Shown here one piece after another: positions 25,878-38,500 of a stretch of 64,000 bases of DNA. The number at the start of each line of letters is the position of its first letter. Within the stretch, counting starts at the first letter, position 1. The stretch lies in assembly GCF_030687535.1 (NCBI RefSeq), contig NZ_CP117437.1, positions 372,001 to 436,000 of the forward strand, read 5' to 3'. The notes under the pieces were generated by a model, which was not told the origin of the DNA, ran no database searches, and worked only from the letters and a program-made list of their open reading frames with translations. Source of the stretch: Pseudomonas sp. FP2335 (GTDB lineage: Bacteria > Pseudomonadota > Gammaproteobacteria > Pseudomonadales > Pseudomonadaceae). Made by a program: the position numbers and the translations under genes.

Positions 25878-25893
25878 TGCAAAAACCAAACCA
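25878..25893 (-). promoter_or_regulatory. Candidate sigma-54 promoter of ntrBC
   Basis: The minus strand reads TGGTTTGGTTTTTGCA: GG and GC are correctly spaced and TTGCA is perfect, while the CAC of the -24 box is replaced by TTT. The predicted start is near 25867, about 46 nt before the ntrB ATG. Confidence 0.55.
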
Positions 25894-26019
25894 AGGCTCC
25901 GAAAAGAAGCGTAAATGCCCTGGAATAGGGGTTTAAGGCGCGAATCTGTGGCGTTCTGCCAGCTTGCTCGGGTAGTTTCGAACCAAAATGGGCTGGCAGG
26001 TGTGACGGGTGCAGCCAGT

Positions 26020-26036
26020 TGCACCAATATAGTGCG
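26020..26036. promoter_or_regulatory. Candidate NtrC site upstream of ntrB
   Basis: TGCACCAATATAGTGCG is a 17-bp near-dyad with a perfect left half (TGCACCA). It is centred about 160 bp upstream of the predicted ntrB start. The rest of the 25822-26115 gap holds no credible gene. Confidence 0.6.
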
Positions 26037-26115
26037 GTTTTGTGCCTGTTGTTCAGGAAGTGGTGGGCGGATCGCTTTCTGTGTGTGGTGAAAACGATCC
26101 TCGATAGCCGGTGGG

Positions 26116-26541
26116 TCAACGTTGCTCGGAAAGCGGCATGCCCGCGGTGCCGGCGTAAAAGACCAGAAGTTCGACGGGGGTGTCGCCGGTGACTCCACGA
26201 TGTTCGGTGCCCACCATCTCGGCGAGGGTTTGCCCTTGTCTCAATGTGCGAGTAACCCCGCTCTGGCGGGTTTCAACGGTCAATTCTCCGGAGACGATAT
26301 AGGCGGCGTTAGGCATTGGGTGGGTGTGCCATGGCAATTGCGTGTGCGCAGGAATCCTGAGCCTTATCAGCGTGAGCTGCGGCGGCCCGGAGGGGTAGAC
26401 TCTGTAAGGCTCGCCGTCCCACGACTCGCTGCGCTCAAGCAGCACCTCCTTTTCGATCTGTACGGCGCCCTTTGGCTGGCTGTTGCATCCCAGCAACGAT
26501 AAGCCCGACGCTGCTGCAATCAAGAGCTTGAGAGTGTCCAT
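26116..26541 (-). CDS. Cupin-domain lipoprotein
   Basis: The 141-residue protein begins with a lipoprotein signal (LSLLGC lipobox, Cys19). A single cupin barrel follows with motif 1 PWHTHPMPNAAYIVSGE (metal-type His ligands) and motif 2 near GTEHRGVTGDTPVELLVFY. It is therefore probably a small metal-binding cupin facing the periplasm. It lies between glnA and ntrB on the same strand, but a terminator after glnA and a promoter before ntrB suggest separate transcription. No enzymatic role can be assigned. Confidence 0.8.
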   Translation of the reverse strand: MDTLKLLIAAASGLSLLGCNSQPKGAVQIEKEVLLERSESWDGEPYRVYPSGPPQLTLIRLRIPAHTQLPWHTHPMPNAAYIVSGELTVETRQSGVTRTLRQGQTLAEMVGTEHRGVTGDTPVELLVFYAGTAGMPLSEQR

Positions 26542-26775
26542 GGTCCATCCTGTTCTGTAAGTGAACGGTCAGGCTATGGCGACTTATCCAAGTGAAGATG
26601 CAGGACGGTGCTTCAAATCAAGTAGGCCGCGTACACAATTGTCAGCACCCTTTTGTTCAGCGTATCTGAAGCGACGGAAGGCAAGGCTCACGATGCCGTC
26701 CGGGCATCCACCAACCGAGCGCGCCGGGCGTGCAGATGCTCGGCCGCGATACCCCGGGCGACTGAATCCGGGGCA

Positions 26776-26807
26776 AAAAAAGACCTCCCGAAGGAGGTCT
26801 TTTTCAT
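26776..26807 (-). terminator. Terminator of glnA
   Basis: The stem AGACCTCC/GGAGGTCT with a CGAA tetraloop has A-runs and T-runs on both sides. On the minus strand it ends in seven T, about 30 nt after the glnA stop. The remaining 26542-26775 gap shows no gene. Confidence 0.9.
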
Positions 26808-26834
26808 CACGCTACTTTAAGCAGCGCTACCGGA

Positions 26835-28241
26835 TCAGCAGCTGTAGTACAGCTCGTATTCCAGTGGGTGTACGAAGGTGCGAACCTTGATTTCTTCTTC
26901 GCTTTTCAGGGCGATGTAGGCATCGATAAAGTCGTCGCTGAACACGCCGCCTTTGGTCAGGAACGCACGGCCCTTGTCCAGCTCTTCCAGGGCTTCTTTC
27001 AGGCTACCGCACACTTGTGGGATCTCTTTGGCCTCTTCAGGCGGCAGGTCGTACAAGTTTTTGTCGGCGGCGTCGCCAGGGTGGATCTTGTTCTGGATAC
27101 CGTCCAGGCCAGCCATCAGCAGGGCTGCGAAAGCCAGGTATGGGTTGGCAGCCGGGTCCGGGAAACGTGCTTCGATACGACGGCCGCGTGGGCTGTTGAC
27201 GTAAGGAATACGGATCGAAGCGGAACGGTTGCGCGCCGAGTAGGCCAGCATTACCGGTGCTTCGAAGCCTGGAACCAGACGCTTGTAGGAGTTGGTCGCC
27301 GGGTTGGTGAAGCCGTTCAGGGCCTTACCGTGCTTGATGATACCGCCGATGAAGAACAGGGCAGTTTCCGACAGGCCGGCATAACCTTCGCCAGCGAAGG
27401 TGTTCTTGCCATCTTTAGCGATGGACATGTGAACGTGCATACCCGAACCGTTATCGCCGTACAGAGGCTTAGGCATGAAGGTCGCGGTGCGGCCGTATGC
27501 ATCGGCAACGTTGTGTACAACGTATTTCAGGGTTTGAACTTCGTCAGCTTTCTTCACCAGGGTGTTGAACTTGACGCCGATTTCGTTCTGGCCGGCAGTT
27601 GCCACTTCGTGGTGGTGAACTTCAACGACCTGGCCCATTTCTTCCAGTGCGTTGCACATGGAGGTACGGATTTCGTGGTCGTGGTCGAACGGAGGAACCG
27701 GGAAGTAGCCGCCTTTGATACCTGGACGGTGGCCTTTGTTGCCGCCTTCGATGTCTTGGTCGGACATCCACGAGCCTTGCTCGGAGAAGATTTTGAACAT
27801 GGAGCCGGAGATGTCGGACTTGAACTTCACTTCGTCGAAGATGAAGAACTCAGGCTCAGGACCGCAGAAGACGGTGTCACCGATACCGGTGGTCTTCAGG
27901 TATTCCTCGGCGCGGTGGGCGATGGCGCGCGGGTCGCGATCGTAGCCTTGCATGGTCGAAGGTTCGATGATGTCGCAGACCAGGATCAGGGTCGGCTCTT
28001 CGGTGAACGGGTCCAGTACGGCAGAGTCGTCGTCCGGCAGCAGGATCATGTCGGAGGCTTCGATGCCTTTCCAGCCAGCGATGGAGGAACCGTCGAACAT
28101 CTTGCCAACTTCGAAGAAGTCGTCTTCCAGCGCGTCGCGAGCCGGCATGGTCACGTGGTGCTGAGTGCCTTTGGTGTCCGTGAAGCGCAGATCAATCCAT
28201 TTAACGTCATGATCTTTGATGAGTTGAACCGACTTCGACAT
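26835..28241 (-). CDS. glnA: Glutamine synthetase type I
   Basis: GlnA condenses ammonia and glutamate to glutamine. The 468-residue protein has [11 protein letters not shown] in the beta-grasp region, the ATP/metal motifs [11 protein letters not shown] and [16 protein letters not shown], and the adenylylation loop Tyr in [15 protein letters not shown] near residue 398. It is thus the GlnE-regulated alpha-beta-type dodecamer. The ATG (MSKSVQL) with GGAGGA upstream is the start; a longer frame upstream is untranslated leader. Expression appears to be from the sigma-54 promoter at 28344-28359. Confidence 0.99.
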   Translation of the reverse strand: MSKSVQLIKDHDVKWIDLRFTDTKGTQHHVTMPARDALEDDFFEVGKMFDGSSIAGWKGIEASDMILLPDDDSAVLDPFTEEPTLILVCDIIEPSTMQGYDRDPRAIAHRAEEYLKTTGIGDTVFCGPEPEFFIFDEVKFKSDISGSMFKIFSEQGSWMSDQDIEGGNKGHRPGIKGGYFPVPPFDHDHEIRTSMCNALEEMGQVVEVHHHEVATAGQNEIGVKFNTLVKKADEVQTLKYVVHNVADAYGRTATFMPKPLYGDNGSGMHVHMSIAKDGKNTFAGEGYAGLSETALFFIGGIIKHGKALNGFTNPATNSYKRLVPGFEAPVMLAYSARNRSASIRIPYVNSPRGRRIEARFPDPAANPYLAFAALLMAGLDGIQNKIHPGDAADKNLYDLPPEEAKEIPQVCGSLKEALEELDKGRAFLTKGGVFSDDFIDAYIALKSEEEIKVRTFVHPLEYELYYSC

Positions 28242-28343
28242 AGTGTCCTCCGGGTGGCTTCGGGCTGGGGTAGTGGAGTTAGCCCTTAGAATGTGGGTGA
28301 TGCCGGCGCGGATAGTCCGCCATGGCAACCTGCCTCACAAGAG

Positions 28344-28359
28344 AGCAAATTGCATGCCA
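28344..28359 (-). promoter_or_regulatory. Sigma-54 promoter of glnA
   Basis: The minus strand reads TGGCATGCAATTTGCT, matching TGGCACG-N4-TTGCW at all key bases with exact GG-GC spacing. The predicted start is near 28333, giving a leader of about 92 nt. Confidence 0.88.
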
Positions 28360-28431
28360 GTGCGCCAACATGGGTTTTCTGGTCCAAAAACGCCCCTATA
28401 AAGGTGCATTGCGACAAAAGCCCGAAAATGG

Positions 28432-28479
28432 CGCACCGCAATGTAGCGCACGCACTGGAAAATGCACTGCTTTAGTGCG
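28432..28479. promoter_or_regulatory. Paired NtrC sites upstream of glnA
   Basis: Two 17-bp dyads: 28463-28479 (TGCACTGCTTTAGTGCG, good match) and 28432-28448 (CGCACCGCAATGTAGCG, weaker). Their centres are 31 bp apart, three helical turns, and lie about 107 and 138 bp upstream of the inferred start. That is almost the E. coli glnAp2 enhancer geometry (-108/-140). Confidence 0.75.
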
Positions 28480-28505
28480 CTTGCAGTCCGATGCATATTA
28501 ACTGG

Positions 28506-28533
28506 TTAAACCTTGAGCGATTTCCGCTATAAT
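28506..28533 (+). promoter_or_regulatory. Candidate sigma-70 promoter of thiI
   Basis: A perfect TATAAT at 28528-28533 lies 43 bp before the thiI ATG; the -35 (TTAAAC, 16-bp spacer) is a partial match. Confidence 0.55.
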
Positions 28534-28575
28534 CCGCGCCCCCCTTTTTCAGCAGGCCCGGCGCGCGCTGTTTCC

Positions 28576-30030
28576 ATGAAATTAATCGTTAAAGTCTTCC
28601 CCGAGATCACCATCAAAAGCCGACCGGTACGGACGCGTTTCATCCGTCAATTGGCCAAGAACATCCGTGCCGTGCTCCGTGACCTGGACCCGGCTGTGGT
28701 GGTGAACGGCGTGTGGGACAATCTCGAGCTGGAAACCCGCATTACCGACGCCAAAGCCTTGAAGGACATGACCGAACGCCTGAGCTGCATGCCGGGCATC
28801 GCGCATTTCCTGCAGGTGGATGAGTACCCGCTGGGCGACTTCGACGACATCACCGAGAAGTGCAAGCAGCACTACGGCAGCGAGCTTGAAGGCAAGATCT
28901 TTTCGGTGCGTTGCAAGCGCGCCGGCAAGCACACCTTCAGCTCCATGGATGTCGAGAAATACGTCGGCAGCAAGCTGCGTCGCGAGTGCGGCGCTGCCGG
29001 AATTTCCCTGAAAGCGCCGCAAATTGAAGTGCGCATGGAAATTCGCGACCAACGGTTGTTTGTCATCCACAGCCAGCACAACAGCATCGGCGGTTACCCG
29101 CTGGGCGCCCTGGAACAGACCCTGGTCCTGATGTCCGGCGGTTTCGATTCCACGGTTGCCGCCTACCAGATCATGCGCCGCGGCCTTATGAGCCATTTCT
29201 GCTTCTTTAACCTGGGCGGGCGTGCACACGAATTGGGCGTGATGGAAGTTGCGCACTTTATCTGGAAGAAGTACGGCAGCTCCCAACGCGTGCTATTTGT
29301 AAGCGTACCGTTCGAAGAAGTGCTGGGCGAAATTCTCGGCAAAGTCGATAACAGTCATATGGGCGTGGTATTGAAGCGTATGATGTTGCGCGCTGCGTCC
29401 CGGATCGCCGATCAGTTGCAGATCGACGCCCTGGTGACGGGTGAAGCAATCTCCCAGGTGTCCAGCCAAACGCTGCCGAACCTGTCGCTGATCGATTGCG
29501 TCACCGAAAAGCTGGTCTTGCGCCCGCTGATCGCCAGTCACAAGCAGGACATCATCGACCTGGCCGAAGAAATCGGCACGGCGGATTTTGCCAAGCACAT
29601 GCCTGAATATTGCGGGGTCATCTCGGTGAACCCCAAGACCCACGCCAAGCGCAACCGCGTGGAGTACGAAGAACAACAGTTCGACATGGCGGTTCTGGAG
29701 CGTGCGCTCGAGAACGCCAAGCTGGTCCCTATCGATCGTGTCATCGACGAACTGGGCCAGGACGTGAAGATCGAAGAAGTCAGCGAAGCCCTGGCCGGCC
29801 AGATCGTCATCGACATCCGTCACCCGGATGCCGCTGAAGATGAGCCGCTGGAGATTCCTGGCATCGACGTACAAACGCTGCCGTTTTATGCATTGAACGC
29901 GCGTTTCAAGGAACTGGATAACAGCCGTCAGTACCTGCTGTATTGCGACAAAGGCGTGATGAGTCGCCTGCATGCCCACCATTTGCTCAGTGAGGGGCAT
30001 GCCAATGTGCGCGTTTATCGACCGAGCTAA
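28576..30030 (+). CDS. thiI: tRNA 4-thiouridine synthase / thiamine thiazole sulfur carrier ThiI
   Basis: The 484-residue protein has an N-terminal ferredoxin-like/THUMP region (about residues 1-165). The PP-loop adenylation motif is SGGFDST near residue 190. The C-terminal rhodanese domain carries persulfide-carrying Cys in [11 protein letters not shown] near residue 465. It makes s4U8 in tRNA and supplies sulfur for the thiamine thiazole. Having the rhodanese domain makes it the E. coli-type long form. The [18 protein letters not shown] is the family start, although an open frame extends to 28513. Confidence 0.96.
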   Translation: MKLIVKVFPEITIKSRPVRTRFIRQLAKNIRAVLRDLDPAVVVNGVWDNLELETRITDAKALKDMTERLSCMPGIAHFLQVDEYPLGDFDDITEKCKQHYGSELEGKIFSVRCKRAGKHTFSSMDVEKYVGSKLRRECGAAGISLKAPQIEVRMEIRDQRLFVIHSQHNSIGGYPLGALEQTLVLMSGGFDSTVAAYQIMRRGLMSHFCFFNLGGRAHELGVMEVAHFIWKKYGSSQRVLFVSVPFEEVLGEILGKVDNSHMGVVLKRMMLRAASRIADQLQIDALVTGEAISQVSSQTLPNLSLIDCVTEKLVLRPLIASHKQDIIDLAEEIGTADFAKHMPEYCGVISVNPKTHAKRNRVEYEEQQFDMAVLERALENAKLVPIDRVIDELGQDVKIEEVSEALAGQIVIDIRHPDAAEDEPLEIPGIDVQTLPFYALNARFKELDNSRQYLLYCDKGVMSRLHAHHLLSEGHANVRVYRPS

Positions 30031-30169
30031 GAGCCCGGGGCTGTTTGCCTGTGGCCTGCGTCACCGGCCCCCCGACTCTGCCGTCAAGCTGTAACGGCAA
30101 GGCCTGACTCTACTGTTAATCGCTGCCACGACCTGTCAGCACACCGAATCCTCTGATCGAGATACACAA

Positions 30170-31990
30170 GTGATCGAAAATCTACGTAACATCGCCATCA
30201 TTGCTCACGTTGACCATGGTAAAACCACCCTGGTAGACAAACTCCTGCGTCAGTCCGGCACCCTGGAGCGCAACGAGCTCAATGACGAGCGCGTGATGGA
30301 CTCCAACGACCAGGAAAAAGAGCGCGGTATTACCATCCTGGCGAAAAACACCGCCATCAACTGGAACGGCTACCACATCAACATCGTGGATACCCCGGGC
30401 CACGCCGACTTCGGCGGCGAAGTTGAACGCGTAATGTCGATGGTTGACTCCGTTCTGCTGCTGGTTGATGCCCAGGACGGCCCTATGCCGCAAACCCGTT
30501 TCGTGACCAAGAAGGCGTTCGAAGCCGGCCTGCGTCCGATCGTGTGCATCAACAAGGTTGACCGTCCAGGCGCGCGTCCGGACTGGGTTCTGGACCAGAT
30601 CTTCGACCTGTTCGACAACCTGGGTGCCACCGAAGAACAGCTGGATTTCAAAGTCGTCTACGCCTCGGCCCTGAACGGCATTGCCGGTCTGGACCACAAC
30701 GACATGGCTGAAGACATGACCCCGCTGTACCAGTCGATCGTCGACAACGTACCGGCGCCAAAAGTTGACCGTGACGGCCCGTTCCAGATGCAAATCTCGG
30801 CACTGGACTACAACAGCTTCCTGGGTGTTATCGGCGTTGGCCGTATCGCTCGTGGTAGCGTCAAGCCGAACACCCCGGTTGTTGCTATCGGCGCTGACGG
30901 CAAGAAGCGTAACGGTCGTATCCTGAAGCTGATGGGTCACCACGGTCTGCACCGTATCGACGTTGAAGAAGCTTTCGCAGGCGACATCGTATGCGTGAGC
31001 GGTATGGACTCCCTGTTCATCTCCGACACCCTGTGCCAGCCGGACAACGTCGAGGCGATGAAGCCTCTGACCGTTGACGAGCCAACCGTTTCCATGACCT
31101 TCCAGGTAAACGACTCGCCTTTCTGCGGTAAAGAAGGCAAGTTCGTGACTTCCCGTAACATCAAGGAACGTCTGGACAAAGAGCTGCTGTACAACGTTGC
31201 ACTGCGTGTTGAAGAAGGCGACTCGGCTGACAAGTTCAAGGTTTCCGGCCGTGGTGAGCTGCACCTCTCGGTACTGATCGAAACCATGCGTCGCGAAGGC
31301 TTCGAAATGGGCGTTGGTCGTCCGGAAGTGATCATCCGTCAGGTTGACGGCGTGAAGCAGGAACCGTTCGAAAACGTCACCATCGACACCCCGGAAGAAT
31401 CCCAGGGCAAGGTGATGGAAGAGATGGGTCTGCGTAAAGGCGACCTGACCAACATGGTGCCGGATGGCAAAGGCCGTGTGCGTCTGGAATACAACATCCC
31501 TGCTCGTGGTCTGATCGGTTTCCGTAACCAGTTCCTGACCCTGACCAACGGTGCTGGCATCCTGACCTCGATCTTTGATCGCTACGACACCATGAAGTCC
31601 GGCGACATGTCCGGCCGTCAGAACGGTGTTCTGGTATCGGTTGAAACCGGCAAGGCGCTGACCTACTCCCTGGAAACCCTCCAGGCACGTGGCAAGCTGT
31701 TCGTTGAACACGGTCAAGAGATCTACAACGGTCAGATCGTTGGTCTGAACAGCCGTGACAACGACATGGGCGTCAACCCAACCAAAGGCAAGAAGCTCGA
31801 CAACATGCGTGCTTCGGGCAAAGACGAAACCATCGCTCTGGTTCCACCTGTTCGCTTCACCCTGGAACAGGCCCTGGAATTCATCCAGGACGACGAGCTG
31901 TGCGAAGTCACGCCTAAGTCGATCCGCCTGCGTAAGAAGATCCTGGACGAAGGCGAGCGTACCCGCGCTGCCAAGAAAGCCAAGAACTGA
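30170..31990 (+). CDS. typA: Ribosome-associated GTPase TypA/BipA
   Basis: The 606-residue translational GTPase has G1 [10 protein letters not shown] near residue 12, the G3 motif [12 protein letters not shown] and G4 NKVD. EF-G-like domains II, III and V and the BipA-specific C-terminal domain follow ([13 protein letters not shown] near 550). It binds 70S ribosomes and assists 50S biogenesis under stress or cold. The start is GTG (protein [11 protein letters not shown]). Its codon choice looks typical of a highly expressed gene (GTT, GGT, CGT frequent), unlike its neighbours. A strong terminator follows. Confidence 0.98.
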   Translation: MIENLRNIAIIAHVDHGKTTLVDKLLRQSGTLERNELNDERVMDSNDQEKERGITILAKNTAINWNGYHINIVDTPGHADFGGEVERVMSMVDSVLLLVDAQDGPMPQTRFVTKKAFEAGLRPIVCINKVDRPGARPDWVLDQIFDLFDNLGATEEQLDFKVVYASALNGIAGLDHNDMAEDMTPLYQSIVDNVPAPKVDRDGPFQMQISALDYNSFLGVIGVGRIARGSVKPNTPVVAIGADGKKRNGRILKLMGHHGLHRIDVEEAFAGDIVCVSGMDSLFISDTLCQPDNVEAMKPLTVDEPTVSMTFQVNDSPFCGKEGKFVTSRNIKERLDKELLYNVALRVEEGDSADKFKVSGRGELHLSVLIETMRREGFEMGVGRPEVIIRQVDGVKQEPFENVTIDTPEESQGKVMEEMGLRKGDLTNMVPDGKGRVRLEYNIPARGLIGFRNQFLTLTNGAGILTSIFDRYDTMKSGDMSGRQNGVLVSVETGKALTYSLETLQARGKLFVEHGQEIYNGQIVGLNSRDNDMGVNPTKGKKLDNMRASGKDETIALVPPVRFTLEQALEFIQDDELCEVTPKSIRLRKKILDEGERTRAAKKAKN

Positions 31991-32008
31991 GTTAACTCAG
32001 GCTGAATG

Positions 32009-32046
32009 AAAAACGCCCCCGGTCGAAAGGCCGGGGGCGTTTTTTT
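32009..32046 (+). terminator. Terminator of typA
   Basis: The 10-bp G+C stem ACGCCCCCGG/CCGGGGGCGT is followed by seven T, about 20 nt after the typA stop. Confidence 0.95.
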
Positions 32047-32081
32047 GTGCCTGCAAAATATGTGATGACTGTGCCGGCCCC

Positions 32082-32163
32082 TTCGCGAGCAAGCCCGCTC
32101 CCACATTTGAATGCATTCCAAAGTTGGAACTCGGTCAAATGTGGGAGCGGGCTTGCTCGCGAA
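32082..32163. repeat. REP pair in reverse arrangement (TTCGCGAGC ends outermost)
   Basis: Here the two REP units point outward: TTCGCGAGCAAGCCCGCTCC at the left and its complement at the right, with the CCCACATTTGAATGCATTCC region in the middle. This is the opposite of the usual REPIN orientation in this window. Confidence 0.9.
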
Positions 32164-32193
32164 AGCGGTAGCCCAAGCAATACAAAATGCGGA

Positions 32194-32628
32194 TCAGAAC
32201 TTATCGAGCGTCTTGAACTTGGTCTCGCGCACCACTTCCTTGGGCTTGTACGCGCAATACCCCGGCCGCGGCCCGATCTTAGGGTGGTTGCGGCAAGTAT
32301 CCGGGCGCTTGTCATAAATAGTGCAGAAGCGCGTCTTACGATCCAGGAACAGGCAGTCGTTGTTGCTCATGCGCTGCAGGGTAAAAATCTCGGACTTGGA
32401 ATTGAAGCGCTCGACGATGCCTTCCTTCTGCAAGCGCTTGGCGATGTTCTTCGCCGGGTCGCCCAGCTCGAACTCATCGACTAGACCAATGCGGATCAGG
32501 TCCTTGACCTTCACTTCGACCGGCAGCGTACAGCAGCTGGACACGCAGCCACCGCACATGTGTGCGGAGTATTTCTGCCATGTTTCAAGACGGTCGAGTT
32601 CCGCGGCGGCGATCAGTTGAGGCTTCAT
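32194..32628 (-). CDS. YkgJ-family cysteine-cluster protein
   Basis: The 144-residue soluble protein has eight Cys in the pattern CGGCVSSCC near residue 25, then CLFLD, CTIYD, TCRNHP and a final YCAYKP. This matches the YkgJ/Fe-S-oxidoreductase-like zinc or iron-sulfur cluster family. The biochemical role is undescribed; a metal-cluster or redox role is inferred from the Cys. The ATG at 32628 (MKPQLIAAAEL) is chosen over an extension to 32670 because GGAA precedes it. It lies between typA and glgP, convergent with typA. Confidence 0.85.
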   Translation of the reverse strand: MKPQLIAAAELDRLETWQKYSAHMCGGCVSSCCTLPVEVKVKDLIRIGLVDEFELGDPAKNIAKRLQKEGIVERFNSKSEIFTLQRMSNNDCLFLDRKTRFCTIYDKRPDTCRNHPKIGPRPGYCAYKPKEVVRETKFKTLDKF

Positions 32629-32867
32629 CAGGGTTCCAAAAGGTGGGGCGGTATCCGGGCGCGCGATCATACCGGGATTGGTGGTTTTTTGAACAATATT
32701 TTGCCGGTTTCGGCCAGAAGGCGTGTCTGGGCCAAAGCAGGCACGGCCAATGCATCAAAAACCGCCAAAGGTAAATGCGTTAAAAAAGTGCCGAACCAGA
32801 GCGGTCACCGTCTGTCAGACCGTCTAGGCTCTAGCAACTCCTTCTATCTCGCCCGAGGTCGCATCTG

Positions 32868-35318
<2,451 letters not shown>

Positions 35319-35332
35319 ACGCCGCACTACGT

Positions 35333-35470
35333 TGTGGGAGCGGGCTTGTGTGGGAGCGGGCTTGCTCGCGAAAGCGGTGGGGCAGTATCAGATGAGTTGC
35401 CTGACACGCCGTCTTCGCGAGCAAGCCCGCTCCCACACAAACCCGCTCCCACATAAGCCTTCTCCCACAT
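35333..35470. repeat. Nested REP array
   Basis: A full head-facing REPIN (TGTGGGAGCGGGCTTGCTCG...complement) is flanked by extra truncated units. On the left is TGTGGGAGCGGGCTTG; on the right are CAAACCCGCTCCCACA and then TAAGCCTTCTCCCACA. The symmetric flanks suggest one REPIN duplicated within or inserted into another. Confidence 0.9.
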
Positions 35471-35520
35471 TGCTCTCGCGTCGATATACTAGGCCCCGGT
35501 TTGCCTAGGGAATATCGACC

Positions 35521-38500
35521 ATGCAATGGATTTTCATGCTGATTGGCCTCGCGCTCGGCTGGACACTCGACGAGTCGTTCAGTGACGCCGGCATCGGTGC
35601 GCTGCTGGGCTTGGGGCTTGGCCAGGCGATTCGCCTGTCGCAACTGTCGGCCCAGGCAGACAAGCAGGCGAGCCAGTTGGAAACCACGCAAAAGGCGCTG
35701 ATCGCCCTGGGTGAACGCCTGCGGCTACTGGAAGTGCCCACGCCGCCGGTCGGCAGTGCCAGGGTCGAACCCTCCATTCCTGACCCCACCCCTGTCGCCA
35801 AGGCGCCCGACCTTGTCTGGGAGCTGCCGACCGAGTTGGCGCCTGTGCCGATGGTTGCCGAGGCCAGCCAGCCGCTGCCGGATGATGTCTGGGCGCCAGC
35901 GCCCGCGCCGATGCCGACACCAAGCCCGCAAGAACCGGCAACCCCGCGTGGCCCCAACCTGATCGAGCGCGCCATCAGCGGTGCGCGCAACTGGCTGTTT
36001 GGCGGCAACACCGTGCTGCGCGTCGGCGTGGTGCTGTTGTTCCTTGGCCTGGCGTTCCTGCTGCGGTATGCCACCGAAGGCATGGTGGTGCCGATCGAGT
36101 TGCGCTACGCCGGTGTCGCCGCCGCTGCGGTCGGCCTGTTGGGCCTGGGTTGGTGGCTGCGCCTGCGCAACAGCCATTACGGCTTAATGCTGCAAGGCAC
36201 CGGGATCGCGGTGTTGTACCTCACGGTGTTTGCGGCGATGCGCCTGCATCCGCTGATCGATCCCAGCGCGGCACTGGGCCTGCTGGTGGCGGTTACGGTG
36301 TTCTCGGCGATCCTGGCGATCACCCAGGACGCACTGGGGTTGGCCTGTGCGGCCGCGCTCGGTGGTTTCGCCGCGCCGATCCTCACTTCCACGGGGGCCG
36401 GCAACCATGTGGCGCTGTTCAGTTACTTCGCGTTGCTTAACGCGGGCATCCTCGCGATTGCCTGGTTCAAGGCCTGGCGCCTGCTCAACCTGATCGGCTT
36501 TGTCGGCACCTTCGGCATCGGCTTCGCCTGGGGCCTGCGTTCCTACACGCCGGAACTGCTGTGGAGCACCGAGCCGTTCCTGATCCTGTTTTTCCTGATG
36601 TACCTGGCCATCGGCCTGTTGTTCACCCGGCGCAAATTGCTGGAGATGAGTGACGCGTCCGAGGACAAAAGCCGTGGAGCGCTGCTGCGCTGGTCGGCGG
36701 CCAAGGGTGATTATGTCGACGGCAGCATGCTGTTCGGCCCACCCCTGGTGGGCTTTGGCTTGCAGTTCGCGCTGGTGCAGCACCTGGAGTTCGCCGCTGC
36801 GTTCAGTGCGTTGGGCCTGGGCATTATCTACATGGGCCTGGCCCGTCTGCTCAGTGGTGGGCGCGCCTTGTTGCTGGCGGAAACCTGCCTGGCCCTGGGT
36901 GTGATCTTTGCCAGTCTGGCGATTCCCCTTGGGCTCGACGCGCGCTGGACTGCCGCGGCGTGGGCGGTGGAGGGCGCGGGGATTTTCTGGCTCGGGTTGC
37001 GTCAACAGCGGCCGTTGGCGCGAGCCTTCGGCCTGCTGCTGCAACTGGGCTCGGCAATGGCGTTCCTCAGCGAGTTGCGCATCGGCGAACACAGCCTGCT
37101 CGACGGCGCGCCATTGGGGGCGTTGCTGCTGGGCGCGGCGTTGCTGTTCAGCTTTGATCAACTGCGCAAGGCGCCGGCTGAACAGGCGGCGGATTGGGAA
37201 CGTAGAGGCCTGCCGGTACTGGCGAGCCTGGGCTTGAGCTTTGTGTACCTGCTGGCGCCGTTGCTGTTGCAGACCCAGGGCACTGCCATCAGTTGGGCGA
37301 TTGCCGGGCTGGCGACGCTGTTTGTCGGCCTGCGCATCGGCTCGCGCACCTTCCTGTTCACCGCGTTTGCCGTGCAACTGCTCGGCGGCGCGTTGTTCCT
37401 GCTGCGCTTGCAGGGTGGCGAGGGCGCGGCGGTATTCAGTGCGGGTTGGAGTGGTTTGCTCACCGCTTCGCTGATCGGCCTGGCGCTGATCGGCGGCATG
37501 TTGCTGGCGGCGCGCGACGACATGGTGCGTGGTGACGTGCGCTTGTTGCGTGGGCTGTCGGTGGTGTTGCTGGCCGGGCTGGTGCTGATCAACCTTGCGG
37601 TGCTGTTCGTACTGCCATGGCAAAGCGCGAGTGGCGTGTGGGCGGCCAGTGGTCTGTTGATCATCTGGTTGAGCCTGTACCTGCAACAGCGCGTGAGTTT
37701 TGTGTTTGGCTTGCTGCTGCAACTGATCGGCGGCGGTTCGTTCCTGCTGTCGGTGCCGCAGCTGCTGGGGCCGTTGAGCGGCGAAGGCTTGCGCCTGCTG
37801 GGGCATAGCGGTTTCTGGACACCGATGGTCCTGGGCCTGGCCGCGCTGGTCGGCGCCTGGCGCTTGCAGCGCGAGCGGCATGTGCCGGTGTTTGCGGTGC
37901 TGAAACTGCAACGCCTGTCCGACGTGCTGTTGGTGTGGGGCGCCGCGTGGTGGGCGCTGGCGTTGATCAGCGAGGTGCTGCGCTTTGTCCCGAACGCTTT
38001 GCAAGGCCCGTCCTTGCTCGGCATCGCCGCCGTAAGCGTGGCGCTCTGGGCGTTTGGCGCGCAGCGGTTGCGCTGGCCGTCGCTGGGCGTGCTCAGCACC
38101 TTGTTGATGCCGGCGGCGGGCGTGGTGTTGCTGGCGTCCCTGGATGCCTATTACCACCCGGCGGCGCAATTTGGCTGGTTGGCGTGGTTGGCCGTTTTCG
38201 TCGTGCACTTCATTTCGCTGCGGCGCTTGGCTTCGACAGTGCCTGGCACGGTGTTGAGCGTGGCCCATGTGCTGGGCTGCTGGATGCTGATCGGCGTGCT
38301 CGCGCTGGAACTGCGTTACGGCCTGCTGTTGCTGTCGGATCAGTACAACGCCTGGCGCTGGCTCGGTTGGGCGATTCTGCCAAGCCTGTATCTGGTGCTG
38401 GCCGCTGCGCCGCGCAACTGGCCGTGGCCGGTGTCGGCATACCCACGGGAATACCGCGTGCTCGCGGCGTTGCCATTGGCGGTGCTGATGCTCGGTTGGT

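Noticed and set aside
25821..26198. 125-codon minus-strand open frame upstream of ntrB
   Set aside because: There is no ribosome site or recognisable domain, and it covers the probable sigma-54 promoter and NtrC site.
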